Below are positions 1 to 9,964 of a stretch of 64,000 nucleotides of DNA, piece after piece. Origin of the DNA: Cladorhizidae sp. MBARI D1340-BT2 (lineage: Eukaryota; Porifera; Demospongiae; Poecilosclerida; Cladorhizidae). The notes under the pieces were generated by a model. It searched no databases and was not told where the DNA came from. It worked only from the letters and a program-made list of their open reading frames with translations. The DNA is taken from the NCBI GenBank assembly GCA_028752905.1, contig JAQNBH010000278.1:124001-188000 (forward strand), given 5' to 3'. Position numbers and translations under genes: made by a program. The stretch's first letter is position 1. The number at the start of each line of letters is the position of its first letter.

Positions 1-2228
1 TAATTACATGTGCAAGGTCAGGAGTGCACCAGACTAGACATTAATTACATGTGCAAGGTCAGGAGTGCACCAGACTAGACATTAATTACATGTGCAAGGT
101 CAGGAGTGCACCAGACTAGACATTAATTACATGTGCAAGGTCAGGAGTGCACCAGACTAGACATTAATTACATGTGCAAGGTCAGGAGTGCACCAGACTA
201 GACATTAATTACATGTGCAAGGTCAGGAGTGCACCAGACTAGACATTAATTACATGTGCAAGGTCAGGAGTGCACCAGACTAGACATTAATTACATGTGC
301 AAGGTCAGGAGTGCACCAGACTAGACATTAATTACATGTGCAAGGTCAGGAGTGCACCAGACTAGACATTAATTACATGTGCAAGGTCAGGAGTGCACCA
401 GACTAGACATTAATTACATGTGCAAGGTCAGGAGTGCACCAGACTAGACATTAATTACATGTGCAAGGTCAGGAGTGCACCAGACTAGACATTAATTACA
501 TGTGCAAGGTCAGGAGTGCACCAGACTAGACATTAATTACATGTGCAAGGTCAGGAGTGCACCAGACTAGACATTAATTACATGTGCAAGGTCAGGAGTG
601 CACCAGACTAGACATTAATTACATGTGCAAGGTCAGGAGTGCACCAGACTAGACATTAATTACATGTGCAAGGTCAGGAGTGCACCAGACTAGACATTAA
701 TTACATGTGCAAGGTCAGGAGTGCACCAGACTAGACATTAATTACATGTGCAAGGTCAGGAGTGCACCAGACTAGACATTAATTACATGTGCAAGGTCAG
801 GAGTGCACCAGACTAGACATTAATTACATGTGCAAGGTCGGGAGTGCACCAGACTAGACATTAATTACATGTGCAAGGTCAGGAGTGCACCAGACTAGAC
901 ATTAATTACATGTGCAAGGTCGGGAGTGCACCAGACTAGACATTAATTACATGTGCAAGGTCAGGAGTGCACCAGACTAGACATTAATTACATGTGCAAG
1001 GTCAGGAGTGCACCAGACTAGACATTAATTACATGTGCAAGGTCGGGAGTGCACCAGACTAGACATTAATTACATGTGCAAGGTCAGGAGTGCACCAGAC
1101 TAGACATTAATTACATGTGCAAGGTCAGGAGTGCACCAGACTAGACATTAATTACATGTGCAAGGTCAGGAGTGCACCAGACTAGACATTAATTACATGT
1201 GCAAGGTCGGGAGTGCACCAGACTAGACATTAATTACATGTGCAAGGTCAGGAGTGCACCAGACTAGACATTAATTACATGTGCAAGGTCAGGAGTGCAC
1301 CAGACTAGACATTAATTACATGTGCAAGGTCAGGAGTGCACCAGACTAGACATTAATTACATGTGCAAGGTCAGGAGTGCACCAGACTAGACATTAATTA
1401 CATGTGCAAGGTCAGGAGTGCACCAGACTAGACATTAATTACATGGGCAAGGTCAGGAGTGCACCAGACTAGACATTAATTACATGTGCAAGGTCAGGAG
1501 TGCACCAGACTAGACATTAATTACATGTGCAAGGTCAGGAGTGCACCAGACTAGACATTAATTACATGTGCAAGGTCAGGAGTGCACCAGACTAGACATT
1601 AATTACATGTGCAAGGTCAGGAGTGCACCAGACTAGACATTAATTACATGTGCAAGGTCAGGAGTGCACCAGACTAGACATTAATTACATGTGCAAGGTC
1701 AGGAGTGCACCAGACTAGACATTAATTACATGTGCAAGGTCAGGAGTGCACCAGACTAGACATTAATTACATGTGCAAGGTCAGGAGTGCACCAGACTAG
1801 ACATTAATTACATGTGCAAGGTCGGGAGTGCACCAGACTAGACATTAATTACATGTGCAAGGTCAGGAGTGCACCAGACTAGACATTAATTACATGTGCA
1901 AGGTCAGGAGTGCACCAGACTAGACATTAATTACATGTGCAAGGTCAGGAGTGCACCAGACTAGACATTAATTACATGTGCAAGGTCAGGAGTGCACCAG
2001 ACTAGACATTAATTACATGTGCAAGGTCGGGAGTGCACCAGACTAGACATTAATTACATGTGCAAGGTCGGGAGTGCACCAGACTAGACATTAATTACAT
2101 GTGCAAGGTCAGGAGTGCACCAGACTAGACATTAATTACATGTGCAAGGTCAGGAGTGCACCAGACTAGACATTAATTACATGTGCAAGGTCAGGGGTGC
2201 ACCAGACTAGACATTAATTACATGTGCA
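1..2228. repeat. 41-bp minisatellite array A1 (left edge cut by window)
   Basis: A perfect-register tandem array with a 41-bp period, about 54 units inside the window and continuing beyond its left edge. Each unit contains TAATTACATGTGCAAGGTCA followed by GGAGTGCACCAGACTAGACAT. Units are nearly identical. The few variants are single-base changes, for example AGGTCG for AGGTCA near 838, 921, 1043, 1208 and 1822, one ATGGGC at about 1444, and GGGGTGC in the last full unit. No spacers separate the units, so this is a satellite and not a CRISPR array. It ends at the fixed junction GTGCACGTACACTTCC shared by all A arrays. Neither strand shows a coding frame of interest. Confidence 0.97.
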
Positions 2229-3282
2229 CGTACACTTCCCTATATAGAGAGTGCTAGTACACTTCCCAATATAGAGAGTGCTAGTACACTTCCCTATATA
2301 GAGAGTGCTAGTACACTTCCCTATATAGAGTGCTGCCACACTTCCCAATATAGAGAGTGCTAGTACACTTCCCTATATAGAGAGTGCTAGTACACTTCCC
2401 TATATAGAGAGTGCTGCCACACTTCCCAATATAGAGAGTGCTAGTACACTTCCCTATATAGAGAGTGCTAGTACACTTCCCTATATAGAGAGTGCTAGTA
2501 CACTTCCCTATATAGAGAGTGCTGCCACACTTCCCAATATAGAGAGTGCTAGTACACTTCCCTATATAGAGAGTGCTAGTACACTTCCCTATATAGAGAG
2601 TGCTGCCACACTTCCCTATATAGAGAGTGCTAGTACACTTCCCAATATAGAGAGTGCTAGTACACTTCCCAATATAGAGAGTGCTACCACACTTCCCAAC
2701 ATAGAGAGTGCTAGTACACTTCCCAACATAGAGAGTGCTAGTACACTTCCCTATATAGAGAGTGCTGCCACACTTCCCTATATAGAGAGTGCTAGTACAC
2801 TTCCCTATATAGAGAGTGCTAGTACACTTCCCTATATAGAGAGTGCTAGTACACTTCCCTATATAGAGAGTGCTAGTACACTTCCCTATATAGAGAGTGC
2901 TAGTACACTTCCCTATATAGAGAGTGCTGCCACACTTCCCTATATAGAGAGTGCTGCCACACTTCCCTATATAGAGAGTGCTAGTACACTTCCCTATATA
3001 GAGAGTGCTGCCACACTTCCCTATATAGAGAGTGCTAGTACACTTCCCAATATAGAGAGTGCTAGTACACTTCCCAATATAGAGAGTGCTAGTACACTTC
3101 CCAATATAGAGAGTGCTAGTACACTTCCCAACATAGAGAGTGCTGCCACACTTCCCTATATAGAGAGTGCTAGTACACTTCCCTATATAGAGAGTGCTGC
3201 CACACTTCCCTATATAGAGAGTGCTAGTACACTTCCCTATATAGAGAGTGCTAGTACACTTCCCTATATAGAGAGTGCTACC
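2229..3282. repeat. 27-bp minisatellite array B1
   Basis: About 39 tandem copies of a 27-bp unit (TACACTTCCCTATATAGAGA plus GTGCTAG). Recurrent variants are AATATAG or AACATAG for TATATAG, and GCCAC or ACCAC for AGTAC at the unit boundary. One 25-bp unit (missing AG) lies near 2320. Because 27 is divisible by 3, one minus-strand frame stays open as repeated STLYIGKC-T/G nonapeptides, giving a 347-residue open frame (2308-3351) that starts in unique DNA at 3351. One plus-strand frame is also stop-free (TLPYIESAS). I treat the frame as a consequence of the repeat length and not as a demonstrated gene. Confidence 0.96.
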
Positions 3283-3540
3283 TGTGAGAAAGGCGAACCC
3301 TCTTACCACTCTAGCAGGCCCGTAGGAAGCAAATGTAAACCTGTACAGCAACTAAGCCACACCCACAATGGGAGTGGCTTTACTTGCTACTGGAATAAAC
3401 ACACCCAACTTATACTCTATCTAATAGCACTCCTTTTGGAGCTACAGCAGGATTTATACAGACATTTTTGTTAGGGGGGGGGGGGGGAGGAAAAATGGGG
3501 AGGAAAAATGTGTACCTAATTGGCAGACTGTGCAGGGTAT
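3283..3540. other. Unique spacer between B array and transposase relic (hairpin, G-tract)
   Basis: This is the left end of core 1. It contains a hairpin at 3355-3379 and a run of 14 G at about 3474-3487, then two direct copies of GGGGAGGAAAAATG. No open frame of note is present. The same spacer occurs in cores 2-13 at 9965-10222, 16840-17105, 22770-23029, 25634-25893, 28498-28757, 31384-31643, 34271-34530, 37159-37419, 42665-42922, 48346-48606, 54547-54803 and 60222-60481. Its length (257-266 bp) changes only with the G-run, which is 13 G in copy 12 and 22 G in copy 3. Confidence 0.85.
3355..3379. repeat. Imperfect hairpin (10-bp arms, 5-nt loop)
   Basis: AGCCACACCC and GGGAGTGGCT are inverted copies matching at 9 of 10 positions, separated by ACAAT. 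The element recurs at the same offset in all 13 cores. No function is evident. It could be a remnant of a small inverted-repeat transposon or simply a fold in the ancestral unit. Confidence 0.7.
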
Positions 3541-4883
3541 TCAAGGGTAGGGGGATCTGGGGGAAGCAAGAGCTTCTTCCCAAACTGCCTGAACAACATC
3601 ATAATTGGAAATGATGCTGCTCAGTGAGGACGCCCTGACTGTCCACCTAGTGGGACAGAGGGTTCTAAAACCAGTTGTTCCAGGACTAATTTCTGCCTTA
3701 ATCTTGTTAAACAAGCCTTCTCGCCGAGGTGAGTATTTAAGCAGTTTAGATATTTCAAAAGTAGTATCTAGAGTATTCCTCAGAATTTGATTATTCTTGA
3801 TGGTATCTCCAGCAGCTAAATTTAAAGCATGACCATAGCAATGGACAAAAATAGCTCGTGACTCTTCTCCACAAATTTGAGTAGAAGTCCCACCCCTTAT
3901 ACCACACATGTTTGCAGCACCATCATAGCATTGAGCACGACAGTTATGAATGCTAAGACTCATACGACCAATCACATCCTTCAAACTACCAACCAAGACA
4001 TCTGCTTTTATGGACTCAACATGGTCAAGGCCATAGAAGTCTTCATGGGGTTGAAAATCATCATCAACCCACCGAAAGCAAATTACGAATTGCTCCTTAT
4101 ATTGGATGCATCCGACACTTCATCAGCCATCAGGGCAAAATACTTGGCTTGCTGGATAGAACAGGCTATGTAATGCATTATTTTAATAACTTCATTTTGT
4201 ATTTGGGGACTAGTATATTTATCAGTTTTCTTACTTAACATGGCCGATATTGCAGGATCGTCCAATGCACGAAGATGCATTAATTGCATGAAGTTACTGG
4301 CAACTTCATCACCAGCACCACGAAAAGCTATTCCTTGTCTAGCTAGGAATTGAATATACTGAGCTATCTTGATAAGGTACTCTCTGTTCACGGCTTTTTG
4401 CAAAGCATGTTGAGAAGATAACATACTTCCAACATCACTAGTCGTACCTGGTATAGTGATCACTAAATCGGTAGCTGCTTTATGATATTTTGTGCTCTCA
4501 TGTTTGTTGAAACATCGAGTTCTATCCTTCCAGTTACTGAACCCAGACAAAAAGGTTGAGTCTGCATGTTTCCTTATCATCTTCAGTTTACCTAAAATAT
4601 ATACTAGCTGTGAAATATGGAATGATTGCTGCCAATATGAGTGGCAGCTAGGCTTACTACCAGAAGCTGCCCCACTGTATCTTACCTGTTTGGATTGCTT
4701 GCACACACGTCAAACAATAAGCCACGTCTCGTAGTGAAGCCATTTCCATTGGTTGAACCAAGCGCTCTGAAAAGAGCGATAAGAGATATTGGTTCGGCCG
4801 AAAGATCGCTTAGGAAAACTAAAGTTAGTTGGTTGAGTCGGATGATCGGGAAGCTTAGGACAATTTGGTAACCTGGAAGCCAT
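3541..4883 (-). pseudogene. hAT-superfamily transposase relic, copy 1 (TTF zinc finger / DUF4371, ZMYM1-like)
   Basis: Read on the minus strand, this is the 5' two-thirds of a hAT transposase, a DNA-cutting enzyme that moves its own transposon. Exon 1 starts at the ATG at 4883 and encodes RSFQSAWFNQWKWLHYE and then, in another frame, AYCLTCVQAIQTG. After a 94-bp GT-AG intron, exon 2 continues with KLKMIRKHADSTFLSGFSNWK and a CFNKHES..YH tail, the hallmark of a TTF-type zinc finger. A DUF4371-like region follows up to MADEVSDASN. Further on are CYDGAANM (second catalytic Asp region), VHCYGHALNL and LCPTRW. Lesions: a frameshift at about 4723-4727 (in-frame TGA at 4710-4712), a second at about 4095-4103 that looks like two extra bases, and truncation after VWEEAL with stop at 3541. 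The C-terminal catalytic Glu and dimerisation region are absent. Haplotype at residues 76/117/124 of the long exon-2 frame: K/Y/Q. Confidence 0.9.
4592..4685 (-). other. Inferred GT-AG intron in the transposase relic (copy 1)
   Basis: On the minus strand the donor is ACAG|GTAAGATA at 4686/4685 and the acceptor is TATATTTTAG|GTAAAC at 4592/4591. Joining the flanks restores the zinc-finger reading (..AIQTG then KLKMIRKHADS) in phase, whereas the intron itself reads into a TAG in that frame. The 38 residues upstream of KLKM in the 207-residue open frame (4083-4706) are therefore intron translation. The same intron sits at 11274-11367, 18157-18250, 24081-24174, 26945-27038, 29809-29902, 32695-32788, 35582-35675, 38471-38564, 43974-44067, 49658-49751, 55855-55948 and 61533-61626. 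Inferred from sequence only; no transcript evidence. Confidence 0.75.
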
Positions 4884-5016
4884 GCTGAAAAGACGAAATC
4901 TGACTATCTTTAATTAAATATTAATTTAATTATTTTTATCCATTGCTACTAGTCACATAGGTAGGCTAGTTGTCCTTCAGTGTACTTCTATTCATGTCTC
5001 ACCATATGATACTGTG

Positions 5017-5020
<4 letters not shown>

Positions 5021-5092
<72 letters not shown>
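5021..5092. repeat. A-tract, copy 1 (72 bp)
   Basis: An uninterrupted run of 72 A on the + strand. It is flanked on both sides by GTGAAGTA (5014-5021 and 5104-5111), an 8-bp direct repeat conserved in every core. The tract lies about 140 bp upstream of the transposase ATG, so it would read as a T-run in a minus-strand transcript. Confidence 0.95.
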
Positions 5093-5094
<2 letters not shown>

Positions 5095-5805
5095 GTGGTT
5101 TTCGTGAAGTAGGCTTGTTCGGTCCAAACCTATACGGCAATTGCCGGAATATTACTTCCTAACAATATAAATCTTCAGAAGAAGTCTCAGCACAACCTCT
5201 CTTTCCAGGTTCGCTTTCTTTTGACGCCCAGACCTTACTATTGCTTCTCTCTCACAATAGCCTTATCTAGACCAAGTATATAATCAAACAGTCTTCTCTC
5301 TCTCTCTCTAGACCTCTGCCCTCCTTTTCTGTATAAGGCAAGTTGATTATAATCAACAATAACAAAATGATGTACACGACCACGCGTCTATCAAGACATC
5401 ATTACTCCTATTGTTTTCTACCAAATTATATATTACACAGAGCCAAGTCAGCTCAGTTCCGAGTCTCTCTTCAGTTCATTGAGGAGTTAGTTTGTTGAGG
5501 GGCATTCCTTCTTTCTTCCGGCTTGTTGATTACTCCTTCTCCTCCAAGTCTCTTGTTCTTTTATAGGCAGCTGGTTTATCTTGTGTTGTGCCTAGGATCA
5601 TTCTCCTCAGAGACTGATCTGACCAATCAGGAGTTCCTTTTTCCAACCAATCAGGGGTCTCTGCTGTTGAAGTGGGATGATCCATAGTTGCGGTTTTGGT
5701 TCTGAGTTGGTGGGTGTCTACTGCCACTTGTGGGTGTGTAGTGTCAACCTCCCTCTGACGTGTTTCCCCTCTAACAGCTTCCAGCTGTCAGGGCTTTCTC
5801 TGACA
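5093..5805 (-). promoter_or_regulatory. Promoter-like 713-bp segment upstream of transposase relic, copy 1
   Basis: On the minus strand this segment starts TGTCAGAGAAAGCCCTGACA and carries two CTGATTGG (CCAAT) boxes at 5647-5654 and 5623-5630, followed about 60 bp downstream by TATAAAAG at 5558-5565. This is normal spacing for a Pol II promoter firing toward the transposase ATG at 4883. A CT-microsatellite lies near 5296-5310. Perfect palindromes lie at 5342-5357 (GTTGATTATAATCAAC) and 5135-5146 (CGGCAATTGCCG). It may be the 5' region of the hAT element, with CAGAG.. as a candidate terminal repeat, or a solo LTR-like remnant. The 65-codon open frame at 5530-5727 lacks recognisable similarity. 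Copy 1 is 1 bp longer than the rest (TCTTTTGACG). Confidence 0.55.
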
Positions 5806-5909
5806 CTACCACACTTCCCAATATAGAGAGTGCTACCACACTTCCCAATATAGAGAGTGCTGCCACACTTCCCAATATAGAGAGTGCTAGTACACTTCCC
5901 TATATAGAT
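5806..5909. repeat. 27-bp repeat stub B' (copy 1)
   Basis: About four 27-bp units in the same orientation as array B1, ending mid-unit at CTATATAGA where array C starts. The core is therefore flanked by direct copies of the same minisatellite. Confidence 0.93.
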
Positions 5910-6329
5910 TACTAGCTCATGCACAACACCAAGAACTCCAGGATTACTAGCCCACACACAACACCAAGAACTCCAGGATTACTAGCTCACACACAACACC
6001 AAGAACTCCAGGATTACTAGCTCACACACAACACCAAGAACTCCAGGATTACTAGCTCACGCACAGCACCAAGAACTCCAGGATTACTAGCTCATGCACA
6101 ACACCAAGAACTCCAGGATTACTAGCACACACAACACCAAGAACTCCAGGATTACTAGCTCACACACAACACCAAGAACTCCAGGATTACTAGCTCACAC
6201 AACACCAAGAACTCCAGGATTACTAGCTCACGCACAACACCAAGAACTCCAGGATTACTAGCTCACACAACACCAAGAACTCCAGGATTACTAGCTCATG
6301 CACAACACCAAGAACTCCAGGATTACTAG
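5910..6329. repeat. 33-35-bp minisatellite array C1
   Basis: About 12 units of CACCAAGAACTCCAGGATTA followed by CTAGCTCAC and a variable CA run. Unit length alternates because the linker is CACACA, CACGCA, CATGCA or the shorter CACA. It stops at TTACTAG|GTCAGG, where array A2 begins in mid-unit. This is the longest C array in the window; the others are 178 or 213 bp. Confidence 0.94.
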
Positions 6330-8910
6330 GTCAGGAGTGCACCAGACTAGACATTAATTACATGTGCAAGGTCAGGAGTGCACCAGACTAGACATTAATT
6401 ACATGTGCAAGGTCAGGAGTGCACCAGACTAGACATTAATTACATGTGCAAGGTCAGGAGTGCACCAGACTAGACATTAATTACATGTGCAAGGTCAGGA
6501 GTGCACCAGACTAGACATTAATTACATGTGCAAGGTCAGGAGTGCACCAGACTAGACATTAATGACATGTGCAAGGTCAGGGGTGCACCAGACTAGACAT
6601 TAATTACATGTGCAAGGTCAGGAGTGCACCAGACTAGACATTAATTACATGTGCAAGGTCAGGAGTGCACCAGACTAGACATTAATTACATGTGCAAGGT
6701 CAGGGGTGCACCAGACTAGACATTAATTACATGTGCAAGGTCAGGAGTGCACCAGACTAGACATTAATTACATGTGCAAGGTCAGGAGTGCACCAGACTA
6801 GACATTAATTACATGTGCAAGGTCAGGAGTGCACCAGACTAGACATTAATTACATGTGCAAGGTCAGGAGTGCACCAGACTAGACATTAATTACATGTGC
6901 AAGGTCAGGAGTGCACCAGACTAGACATTAATTACATGTGCAAGGTCAGGAGTGCACCAGACTAGACATTAATTACATGTGCAAGGTCAGGAGTGCACCA
7001 GACTAGACATTAATTACATGTGCAAGGTCAGGAGTGCACCAGACTAGACATTAATTACATGTGCAAGGTCAGGAGTGCACCAGACTAGACATTAATTACA
7101 TGTGCAAGGTCAGGAGTGCACCAGACTAGACATTAATTACATGTGCAAGGTCAGGAGTGCACCAGACTAGACATTAATTACATGTGCAAGGTCAGGAGTG
7201 CACCAGACTAGACATTAATTACATGTGCAAGGTCAGGAGTGCACCAGACTAGACATTAATTACATGTGCAAGGTCAGGAGTGCACCAGACTAGACATTAA
7301 TTACATGTGCAAGGTCAGGAGTGCACCAGACTAGACATTAATTACATGTGCAAGGTCAGGAGTGCACCAGACTAGACATTAATTACATGTGCAAGGTCAG
7401 GAGTGCACCAGACTAGACATTAATTACATGTGCAAGGTCAGGAGTGCACCAGACTAGACATTAATTACATGTGCAAGGTCAGGGGTGCACCAGACTAGAC
7501 ATTAATTACATGTGCAAGGTCAGGAGCGCACCAGACTAGACATTAATTACATGTGCAAGGTCAGGAGTGCACCAGACTAGACATTAATTACATGTGCAAG
7601 GTCAGGAGCGCACCAGACTAGACATTAATTACATGTGCAAGGTCAGGAGTGCACCAGACTAGACATTAATTACATGTGCAAGGTCAGGAGTGCACCAGAC
7701 TAGACATTAATTACATGTGCAAGGTCAGGAGTGCACCAGACTAGACATTAATTACATGTGCAAGGTCAGGAGTGCACCAGACTAGACATTAATTACATGT
7801 GCAAGGTCAGGAGTGCACCAGACTAGACATTAATTACATGTGCAAGGTCAGGAGTGCACCAGACTAGACATTAATTACATGTGCAAGGTCAGGAGTGCAC
7901 CAGACTAGACATTAATTACATGTGCAAGGTCAGGAGTGCACCAGACTAGACATTAATTACATGTGCAAGGTCAGGAGTGCACCAGACTAGACATTAATTA
8001 CATGTGCAAGGTCAGGAGTGCACCAGACTAGACATTAATTACATGTGCAAGGTCAGGAGTGCACCAGACTAGACATTAATTACATGTGCAAGGTCAGGAG
8101 TGCACCAGACTAGACATTAATTACATGTGCAAGGTCAGGAGTGCACCAGACTAGACATTAATTACATGTGCAAGGTCAGGAGTGCACCAGACTAGACATT
8201 AATTACATGTGCAAGGTCAGGAGTGCACCAGACTAGACATTAATTACATGTGCAAGGTCAGGAGTGCACCAGACTAGACATTAATTACATGTGCAAGGTC
8301 AGGAGTGCACCAGACTAGACATTAATTACATGTGCAAGGTCAGGAGTGCACCAGACTAGACATTAATTACATGTGCAAGGTCAGGAGTGCACCAGACTAG
8401 ACATTAATTACATGTGCAAGGTCAGGAGTGCACCAGACTAGACATTAATTACATGTGCAAGGTCAGGAGTGCACCAGACTAGACATTAATTACATGTGCA
8501 AGGTCAGGAGTGCACCAGACTAGACATTAATTACATGTGCAAGGTCGGGAGTGCACCAGACTAGACATTAATTACATGTGCAAGGTCAGGAGTGCACCAG
8601 ACTAGACATTAATTACATGTGCAAGGTCGGGAGTGCACCAGACTAGACATTAATTACATGTGCAAGGTCGGGAGTGCACCAGACTAGACATTAATTACAT
8701 GTGCAAGGTCAGGAGTGCACCAGACTAGACATTAATTACATGTGCAAGGTCAGGAGTGCACCAGACTAGACATTAATTACATGGGCAAGGTCAGGAGTGC
8801 ACCAGACTAGACATTAATTACATGTGCAAGGTCAGGAGTGCACCAGACTAGACATTAATTACATGTGCAAGGTCAGGAGTGCACCAGACTAGACATTAAT
8901 TACATGTGCA
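6330..8910. repeat. 41-bp minisatellite array A2 (about 63 units)
   Basis: Variants include GGAGCGC near 7527 and 7609, exactly two units apart, ATTAATGAC near 6563, and a few AGGTCG units near the right end. Length is a whole number of units minus 2 bp, as in every complete A array here. Confidence 0.97.
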
Positions 8911-9964
8911 CGTACACTTCCCTATATAGAGAGTGCTAGTACACTTCCCAATATAGAGAGTGCTAGTACACTTCCCTATATAGAGAGTGCTAGTACACTT
9001 CCCTATATAGAGTGCTGCCACACTTCCCAATATAGAGAGTGCTAGTACACTTCCCTATATAGAGAGTGCTAGTACACTTCCCTATATAGAGAGTGCTGCC
9101 ACACTTCCCAATATAGAGAGTGCTAGTACACTTCCCTATATAGAGAGTGCTAGTACACTTCCCTATATAGAGAGTGCTAGTACACTTCCCTATATAGAGA
9201 GTGCTGCCACACTTCCCAATATAGAGAGTGCTAGTACACTTCCCTATATAGAGAGTGCTAGTACACTTCCCTATATAGAGAGTGCTGCCACACTTCCCTA
9301 TATAGAGAGTGCTAGTACACTTCCCAATATAGAGAGTGCTAGTACACTTCCCAATATAGAGAGTGCTACCACACTTCCCAACATAGAGAGTGCTAGTACA
9401 CTTCCCAACATAGAGAGTGCTAGTACACTTCCCTATATAGAGAGTGCTGCCACACTTCCCTATATAGAGAGTGCTAGTACACTTCCCTATATAGAGAGTG
9501 CTAGTACACTTCCCTATATAGAGAGTGCTAGTACACTTCCCTATATAGAGAGTGCTAGTACACTTCCCTATATAGAGAGTGCTAGTACACTTCCCTATAT
9601 AGAGAGTGCTGCCACACTTCCCTATATAGAGAGTGCTGCCACACTTCCCTATATAGAGAGTGCTAGTACACTTCCCTATATAGAGAGTGCTGCCACACTT
9701 CCCTATATAGAGAGTGCTAGTACACTTCCCAATATAGAGAGTGCTAGTACACTTCCCAATATAGAGAGTGCTAGTACACTTCCCAATATAGAGAGTGCTA
9801 GTACACTTCCCAACATAGAGAGTGCTGCCACACTTCCCTATATAGAGAGTGCTAGTACACTTCCCTATATAGAGAGTGCTGCCACACTTCCCTATATAGA
9901 GAGTGCTAGTACACTTCCCTATATAGAGAGTGCTAGTACACTTCCCTATATAGAGAGTGCTACC
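8911..9964. repeat. 27-bp minisatellite array B2
   Basis: Same length (1054 bp) and same variant order as B1. The minus-strand 347-residue open frame is identical in sequence (8990-10033), showing a very recent duplication of the B array together with its core. Confidence 0.96.

Noticed and set aside
1..2228. CRISPR-like regular repeats
   Set aside because: Units are contiguous 41-bp copies with no unique spacers, no leader and no cas genes; the context is eukaryotic satellite DNA.
3299..3330. Functional tRNA gene on the minus strand
   Set aside because: Only an A-box-like stretch is visible; there is no acceptor stem, anticodon arm or B box.
2308..3351. 347-residue repeat protein as a real gene (also 8990-10033 and shorter versions)
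   Set aside because: The frame exists because 27 is a multiple of 3. Other copies are interrupted by 25-bp units or a CTATCTAG stop, and no signal or domain is recognisable. Kept as a finding, not called as a CDS.
4083..4706. Taking MCKQSKQVRYSG... as the transposase N-terminus
   Set aside because: These 38 residues are translated from the inferred intron and from the wrong frame of exon 1; the zinc-finger homology continues in the upstream exon instead.
3605..4871. Plus-strand open frames of 61, 98, 80 and 76 codons over each transposase relic
   Set aside because: They lie antisense to the hAT homology, show no recognisable similarity of their own, and recur only because the core recurs.
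5021..5092. A-tract as the 3' tail of a LINE or SINE
   Set aside because: No LINE or SINE body is recognisable upstream on the + strand; the preceding sequence is the antisense of the hAT 5' region.
5530..5727. 65-codon minus-strand frame in each promoter-like segment
   Set aside because: It overlaps the CCAAT boxes and TATA box, has no recognisable domain, and its repeated TPDW wording comes from the two near-identical CCAAT regions. Probably incidental.
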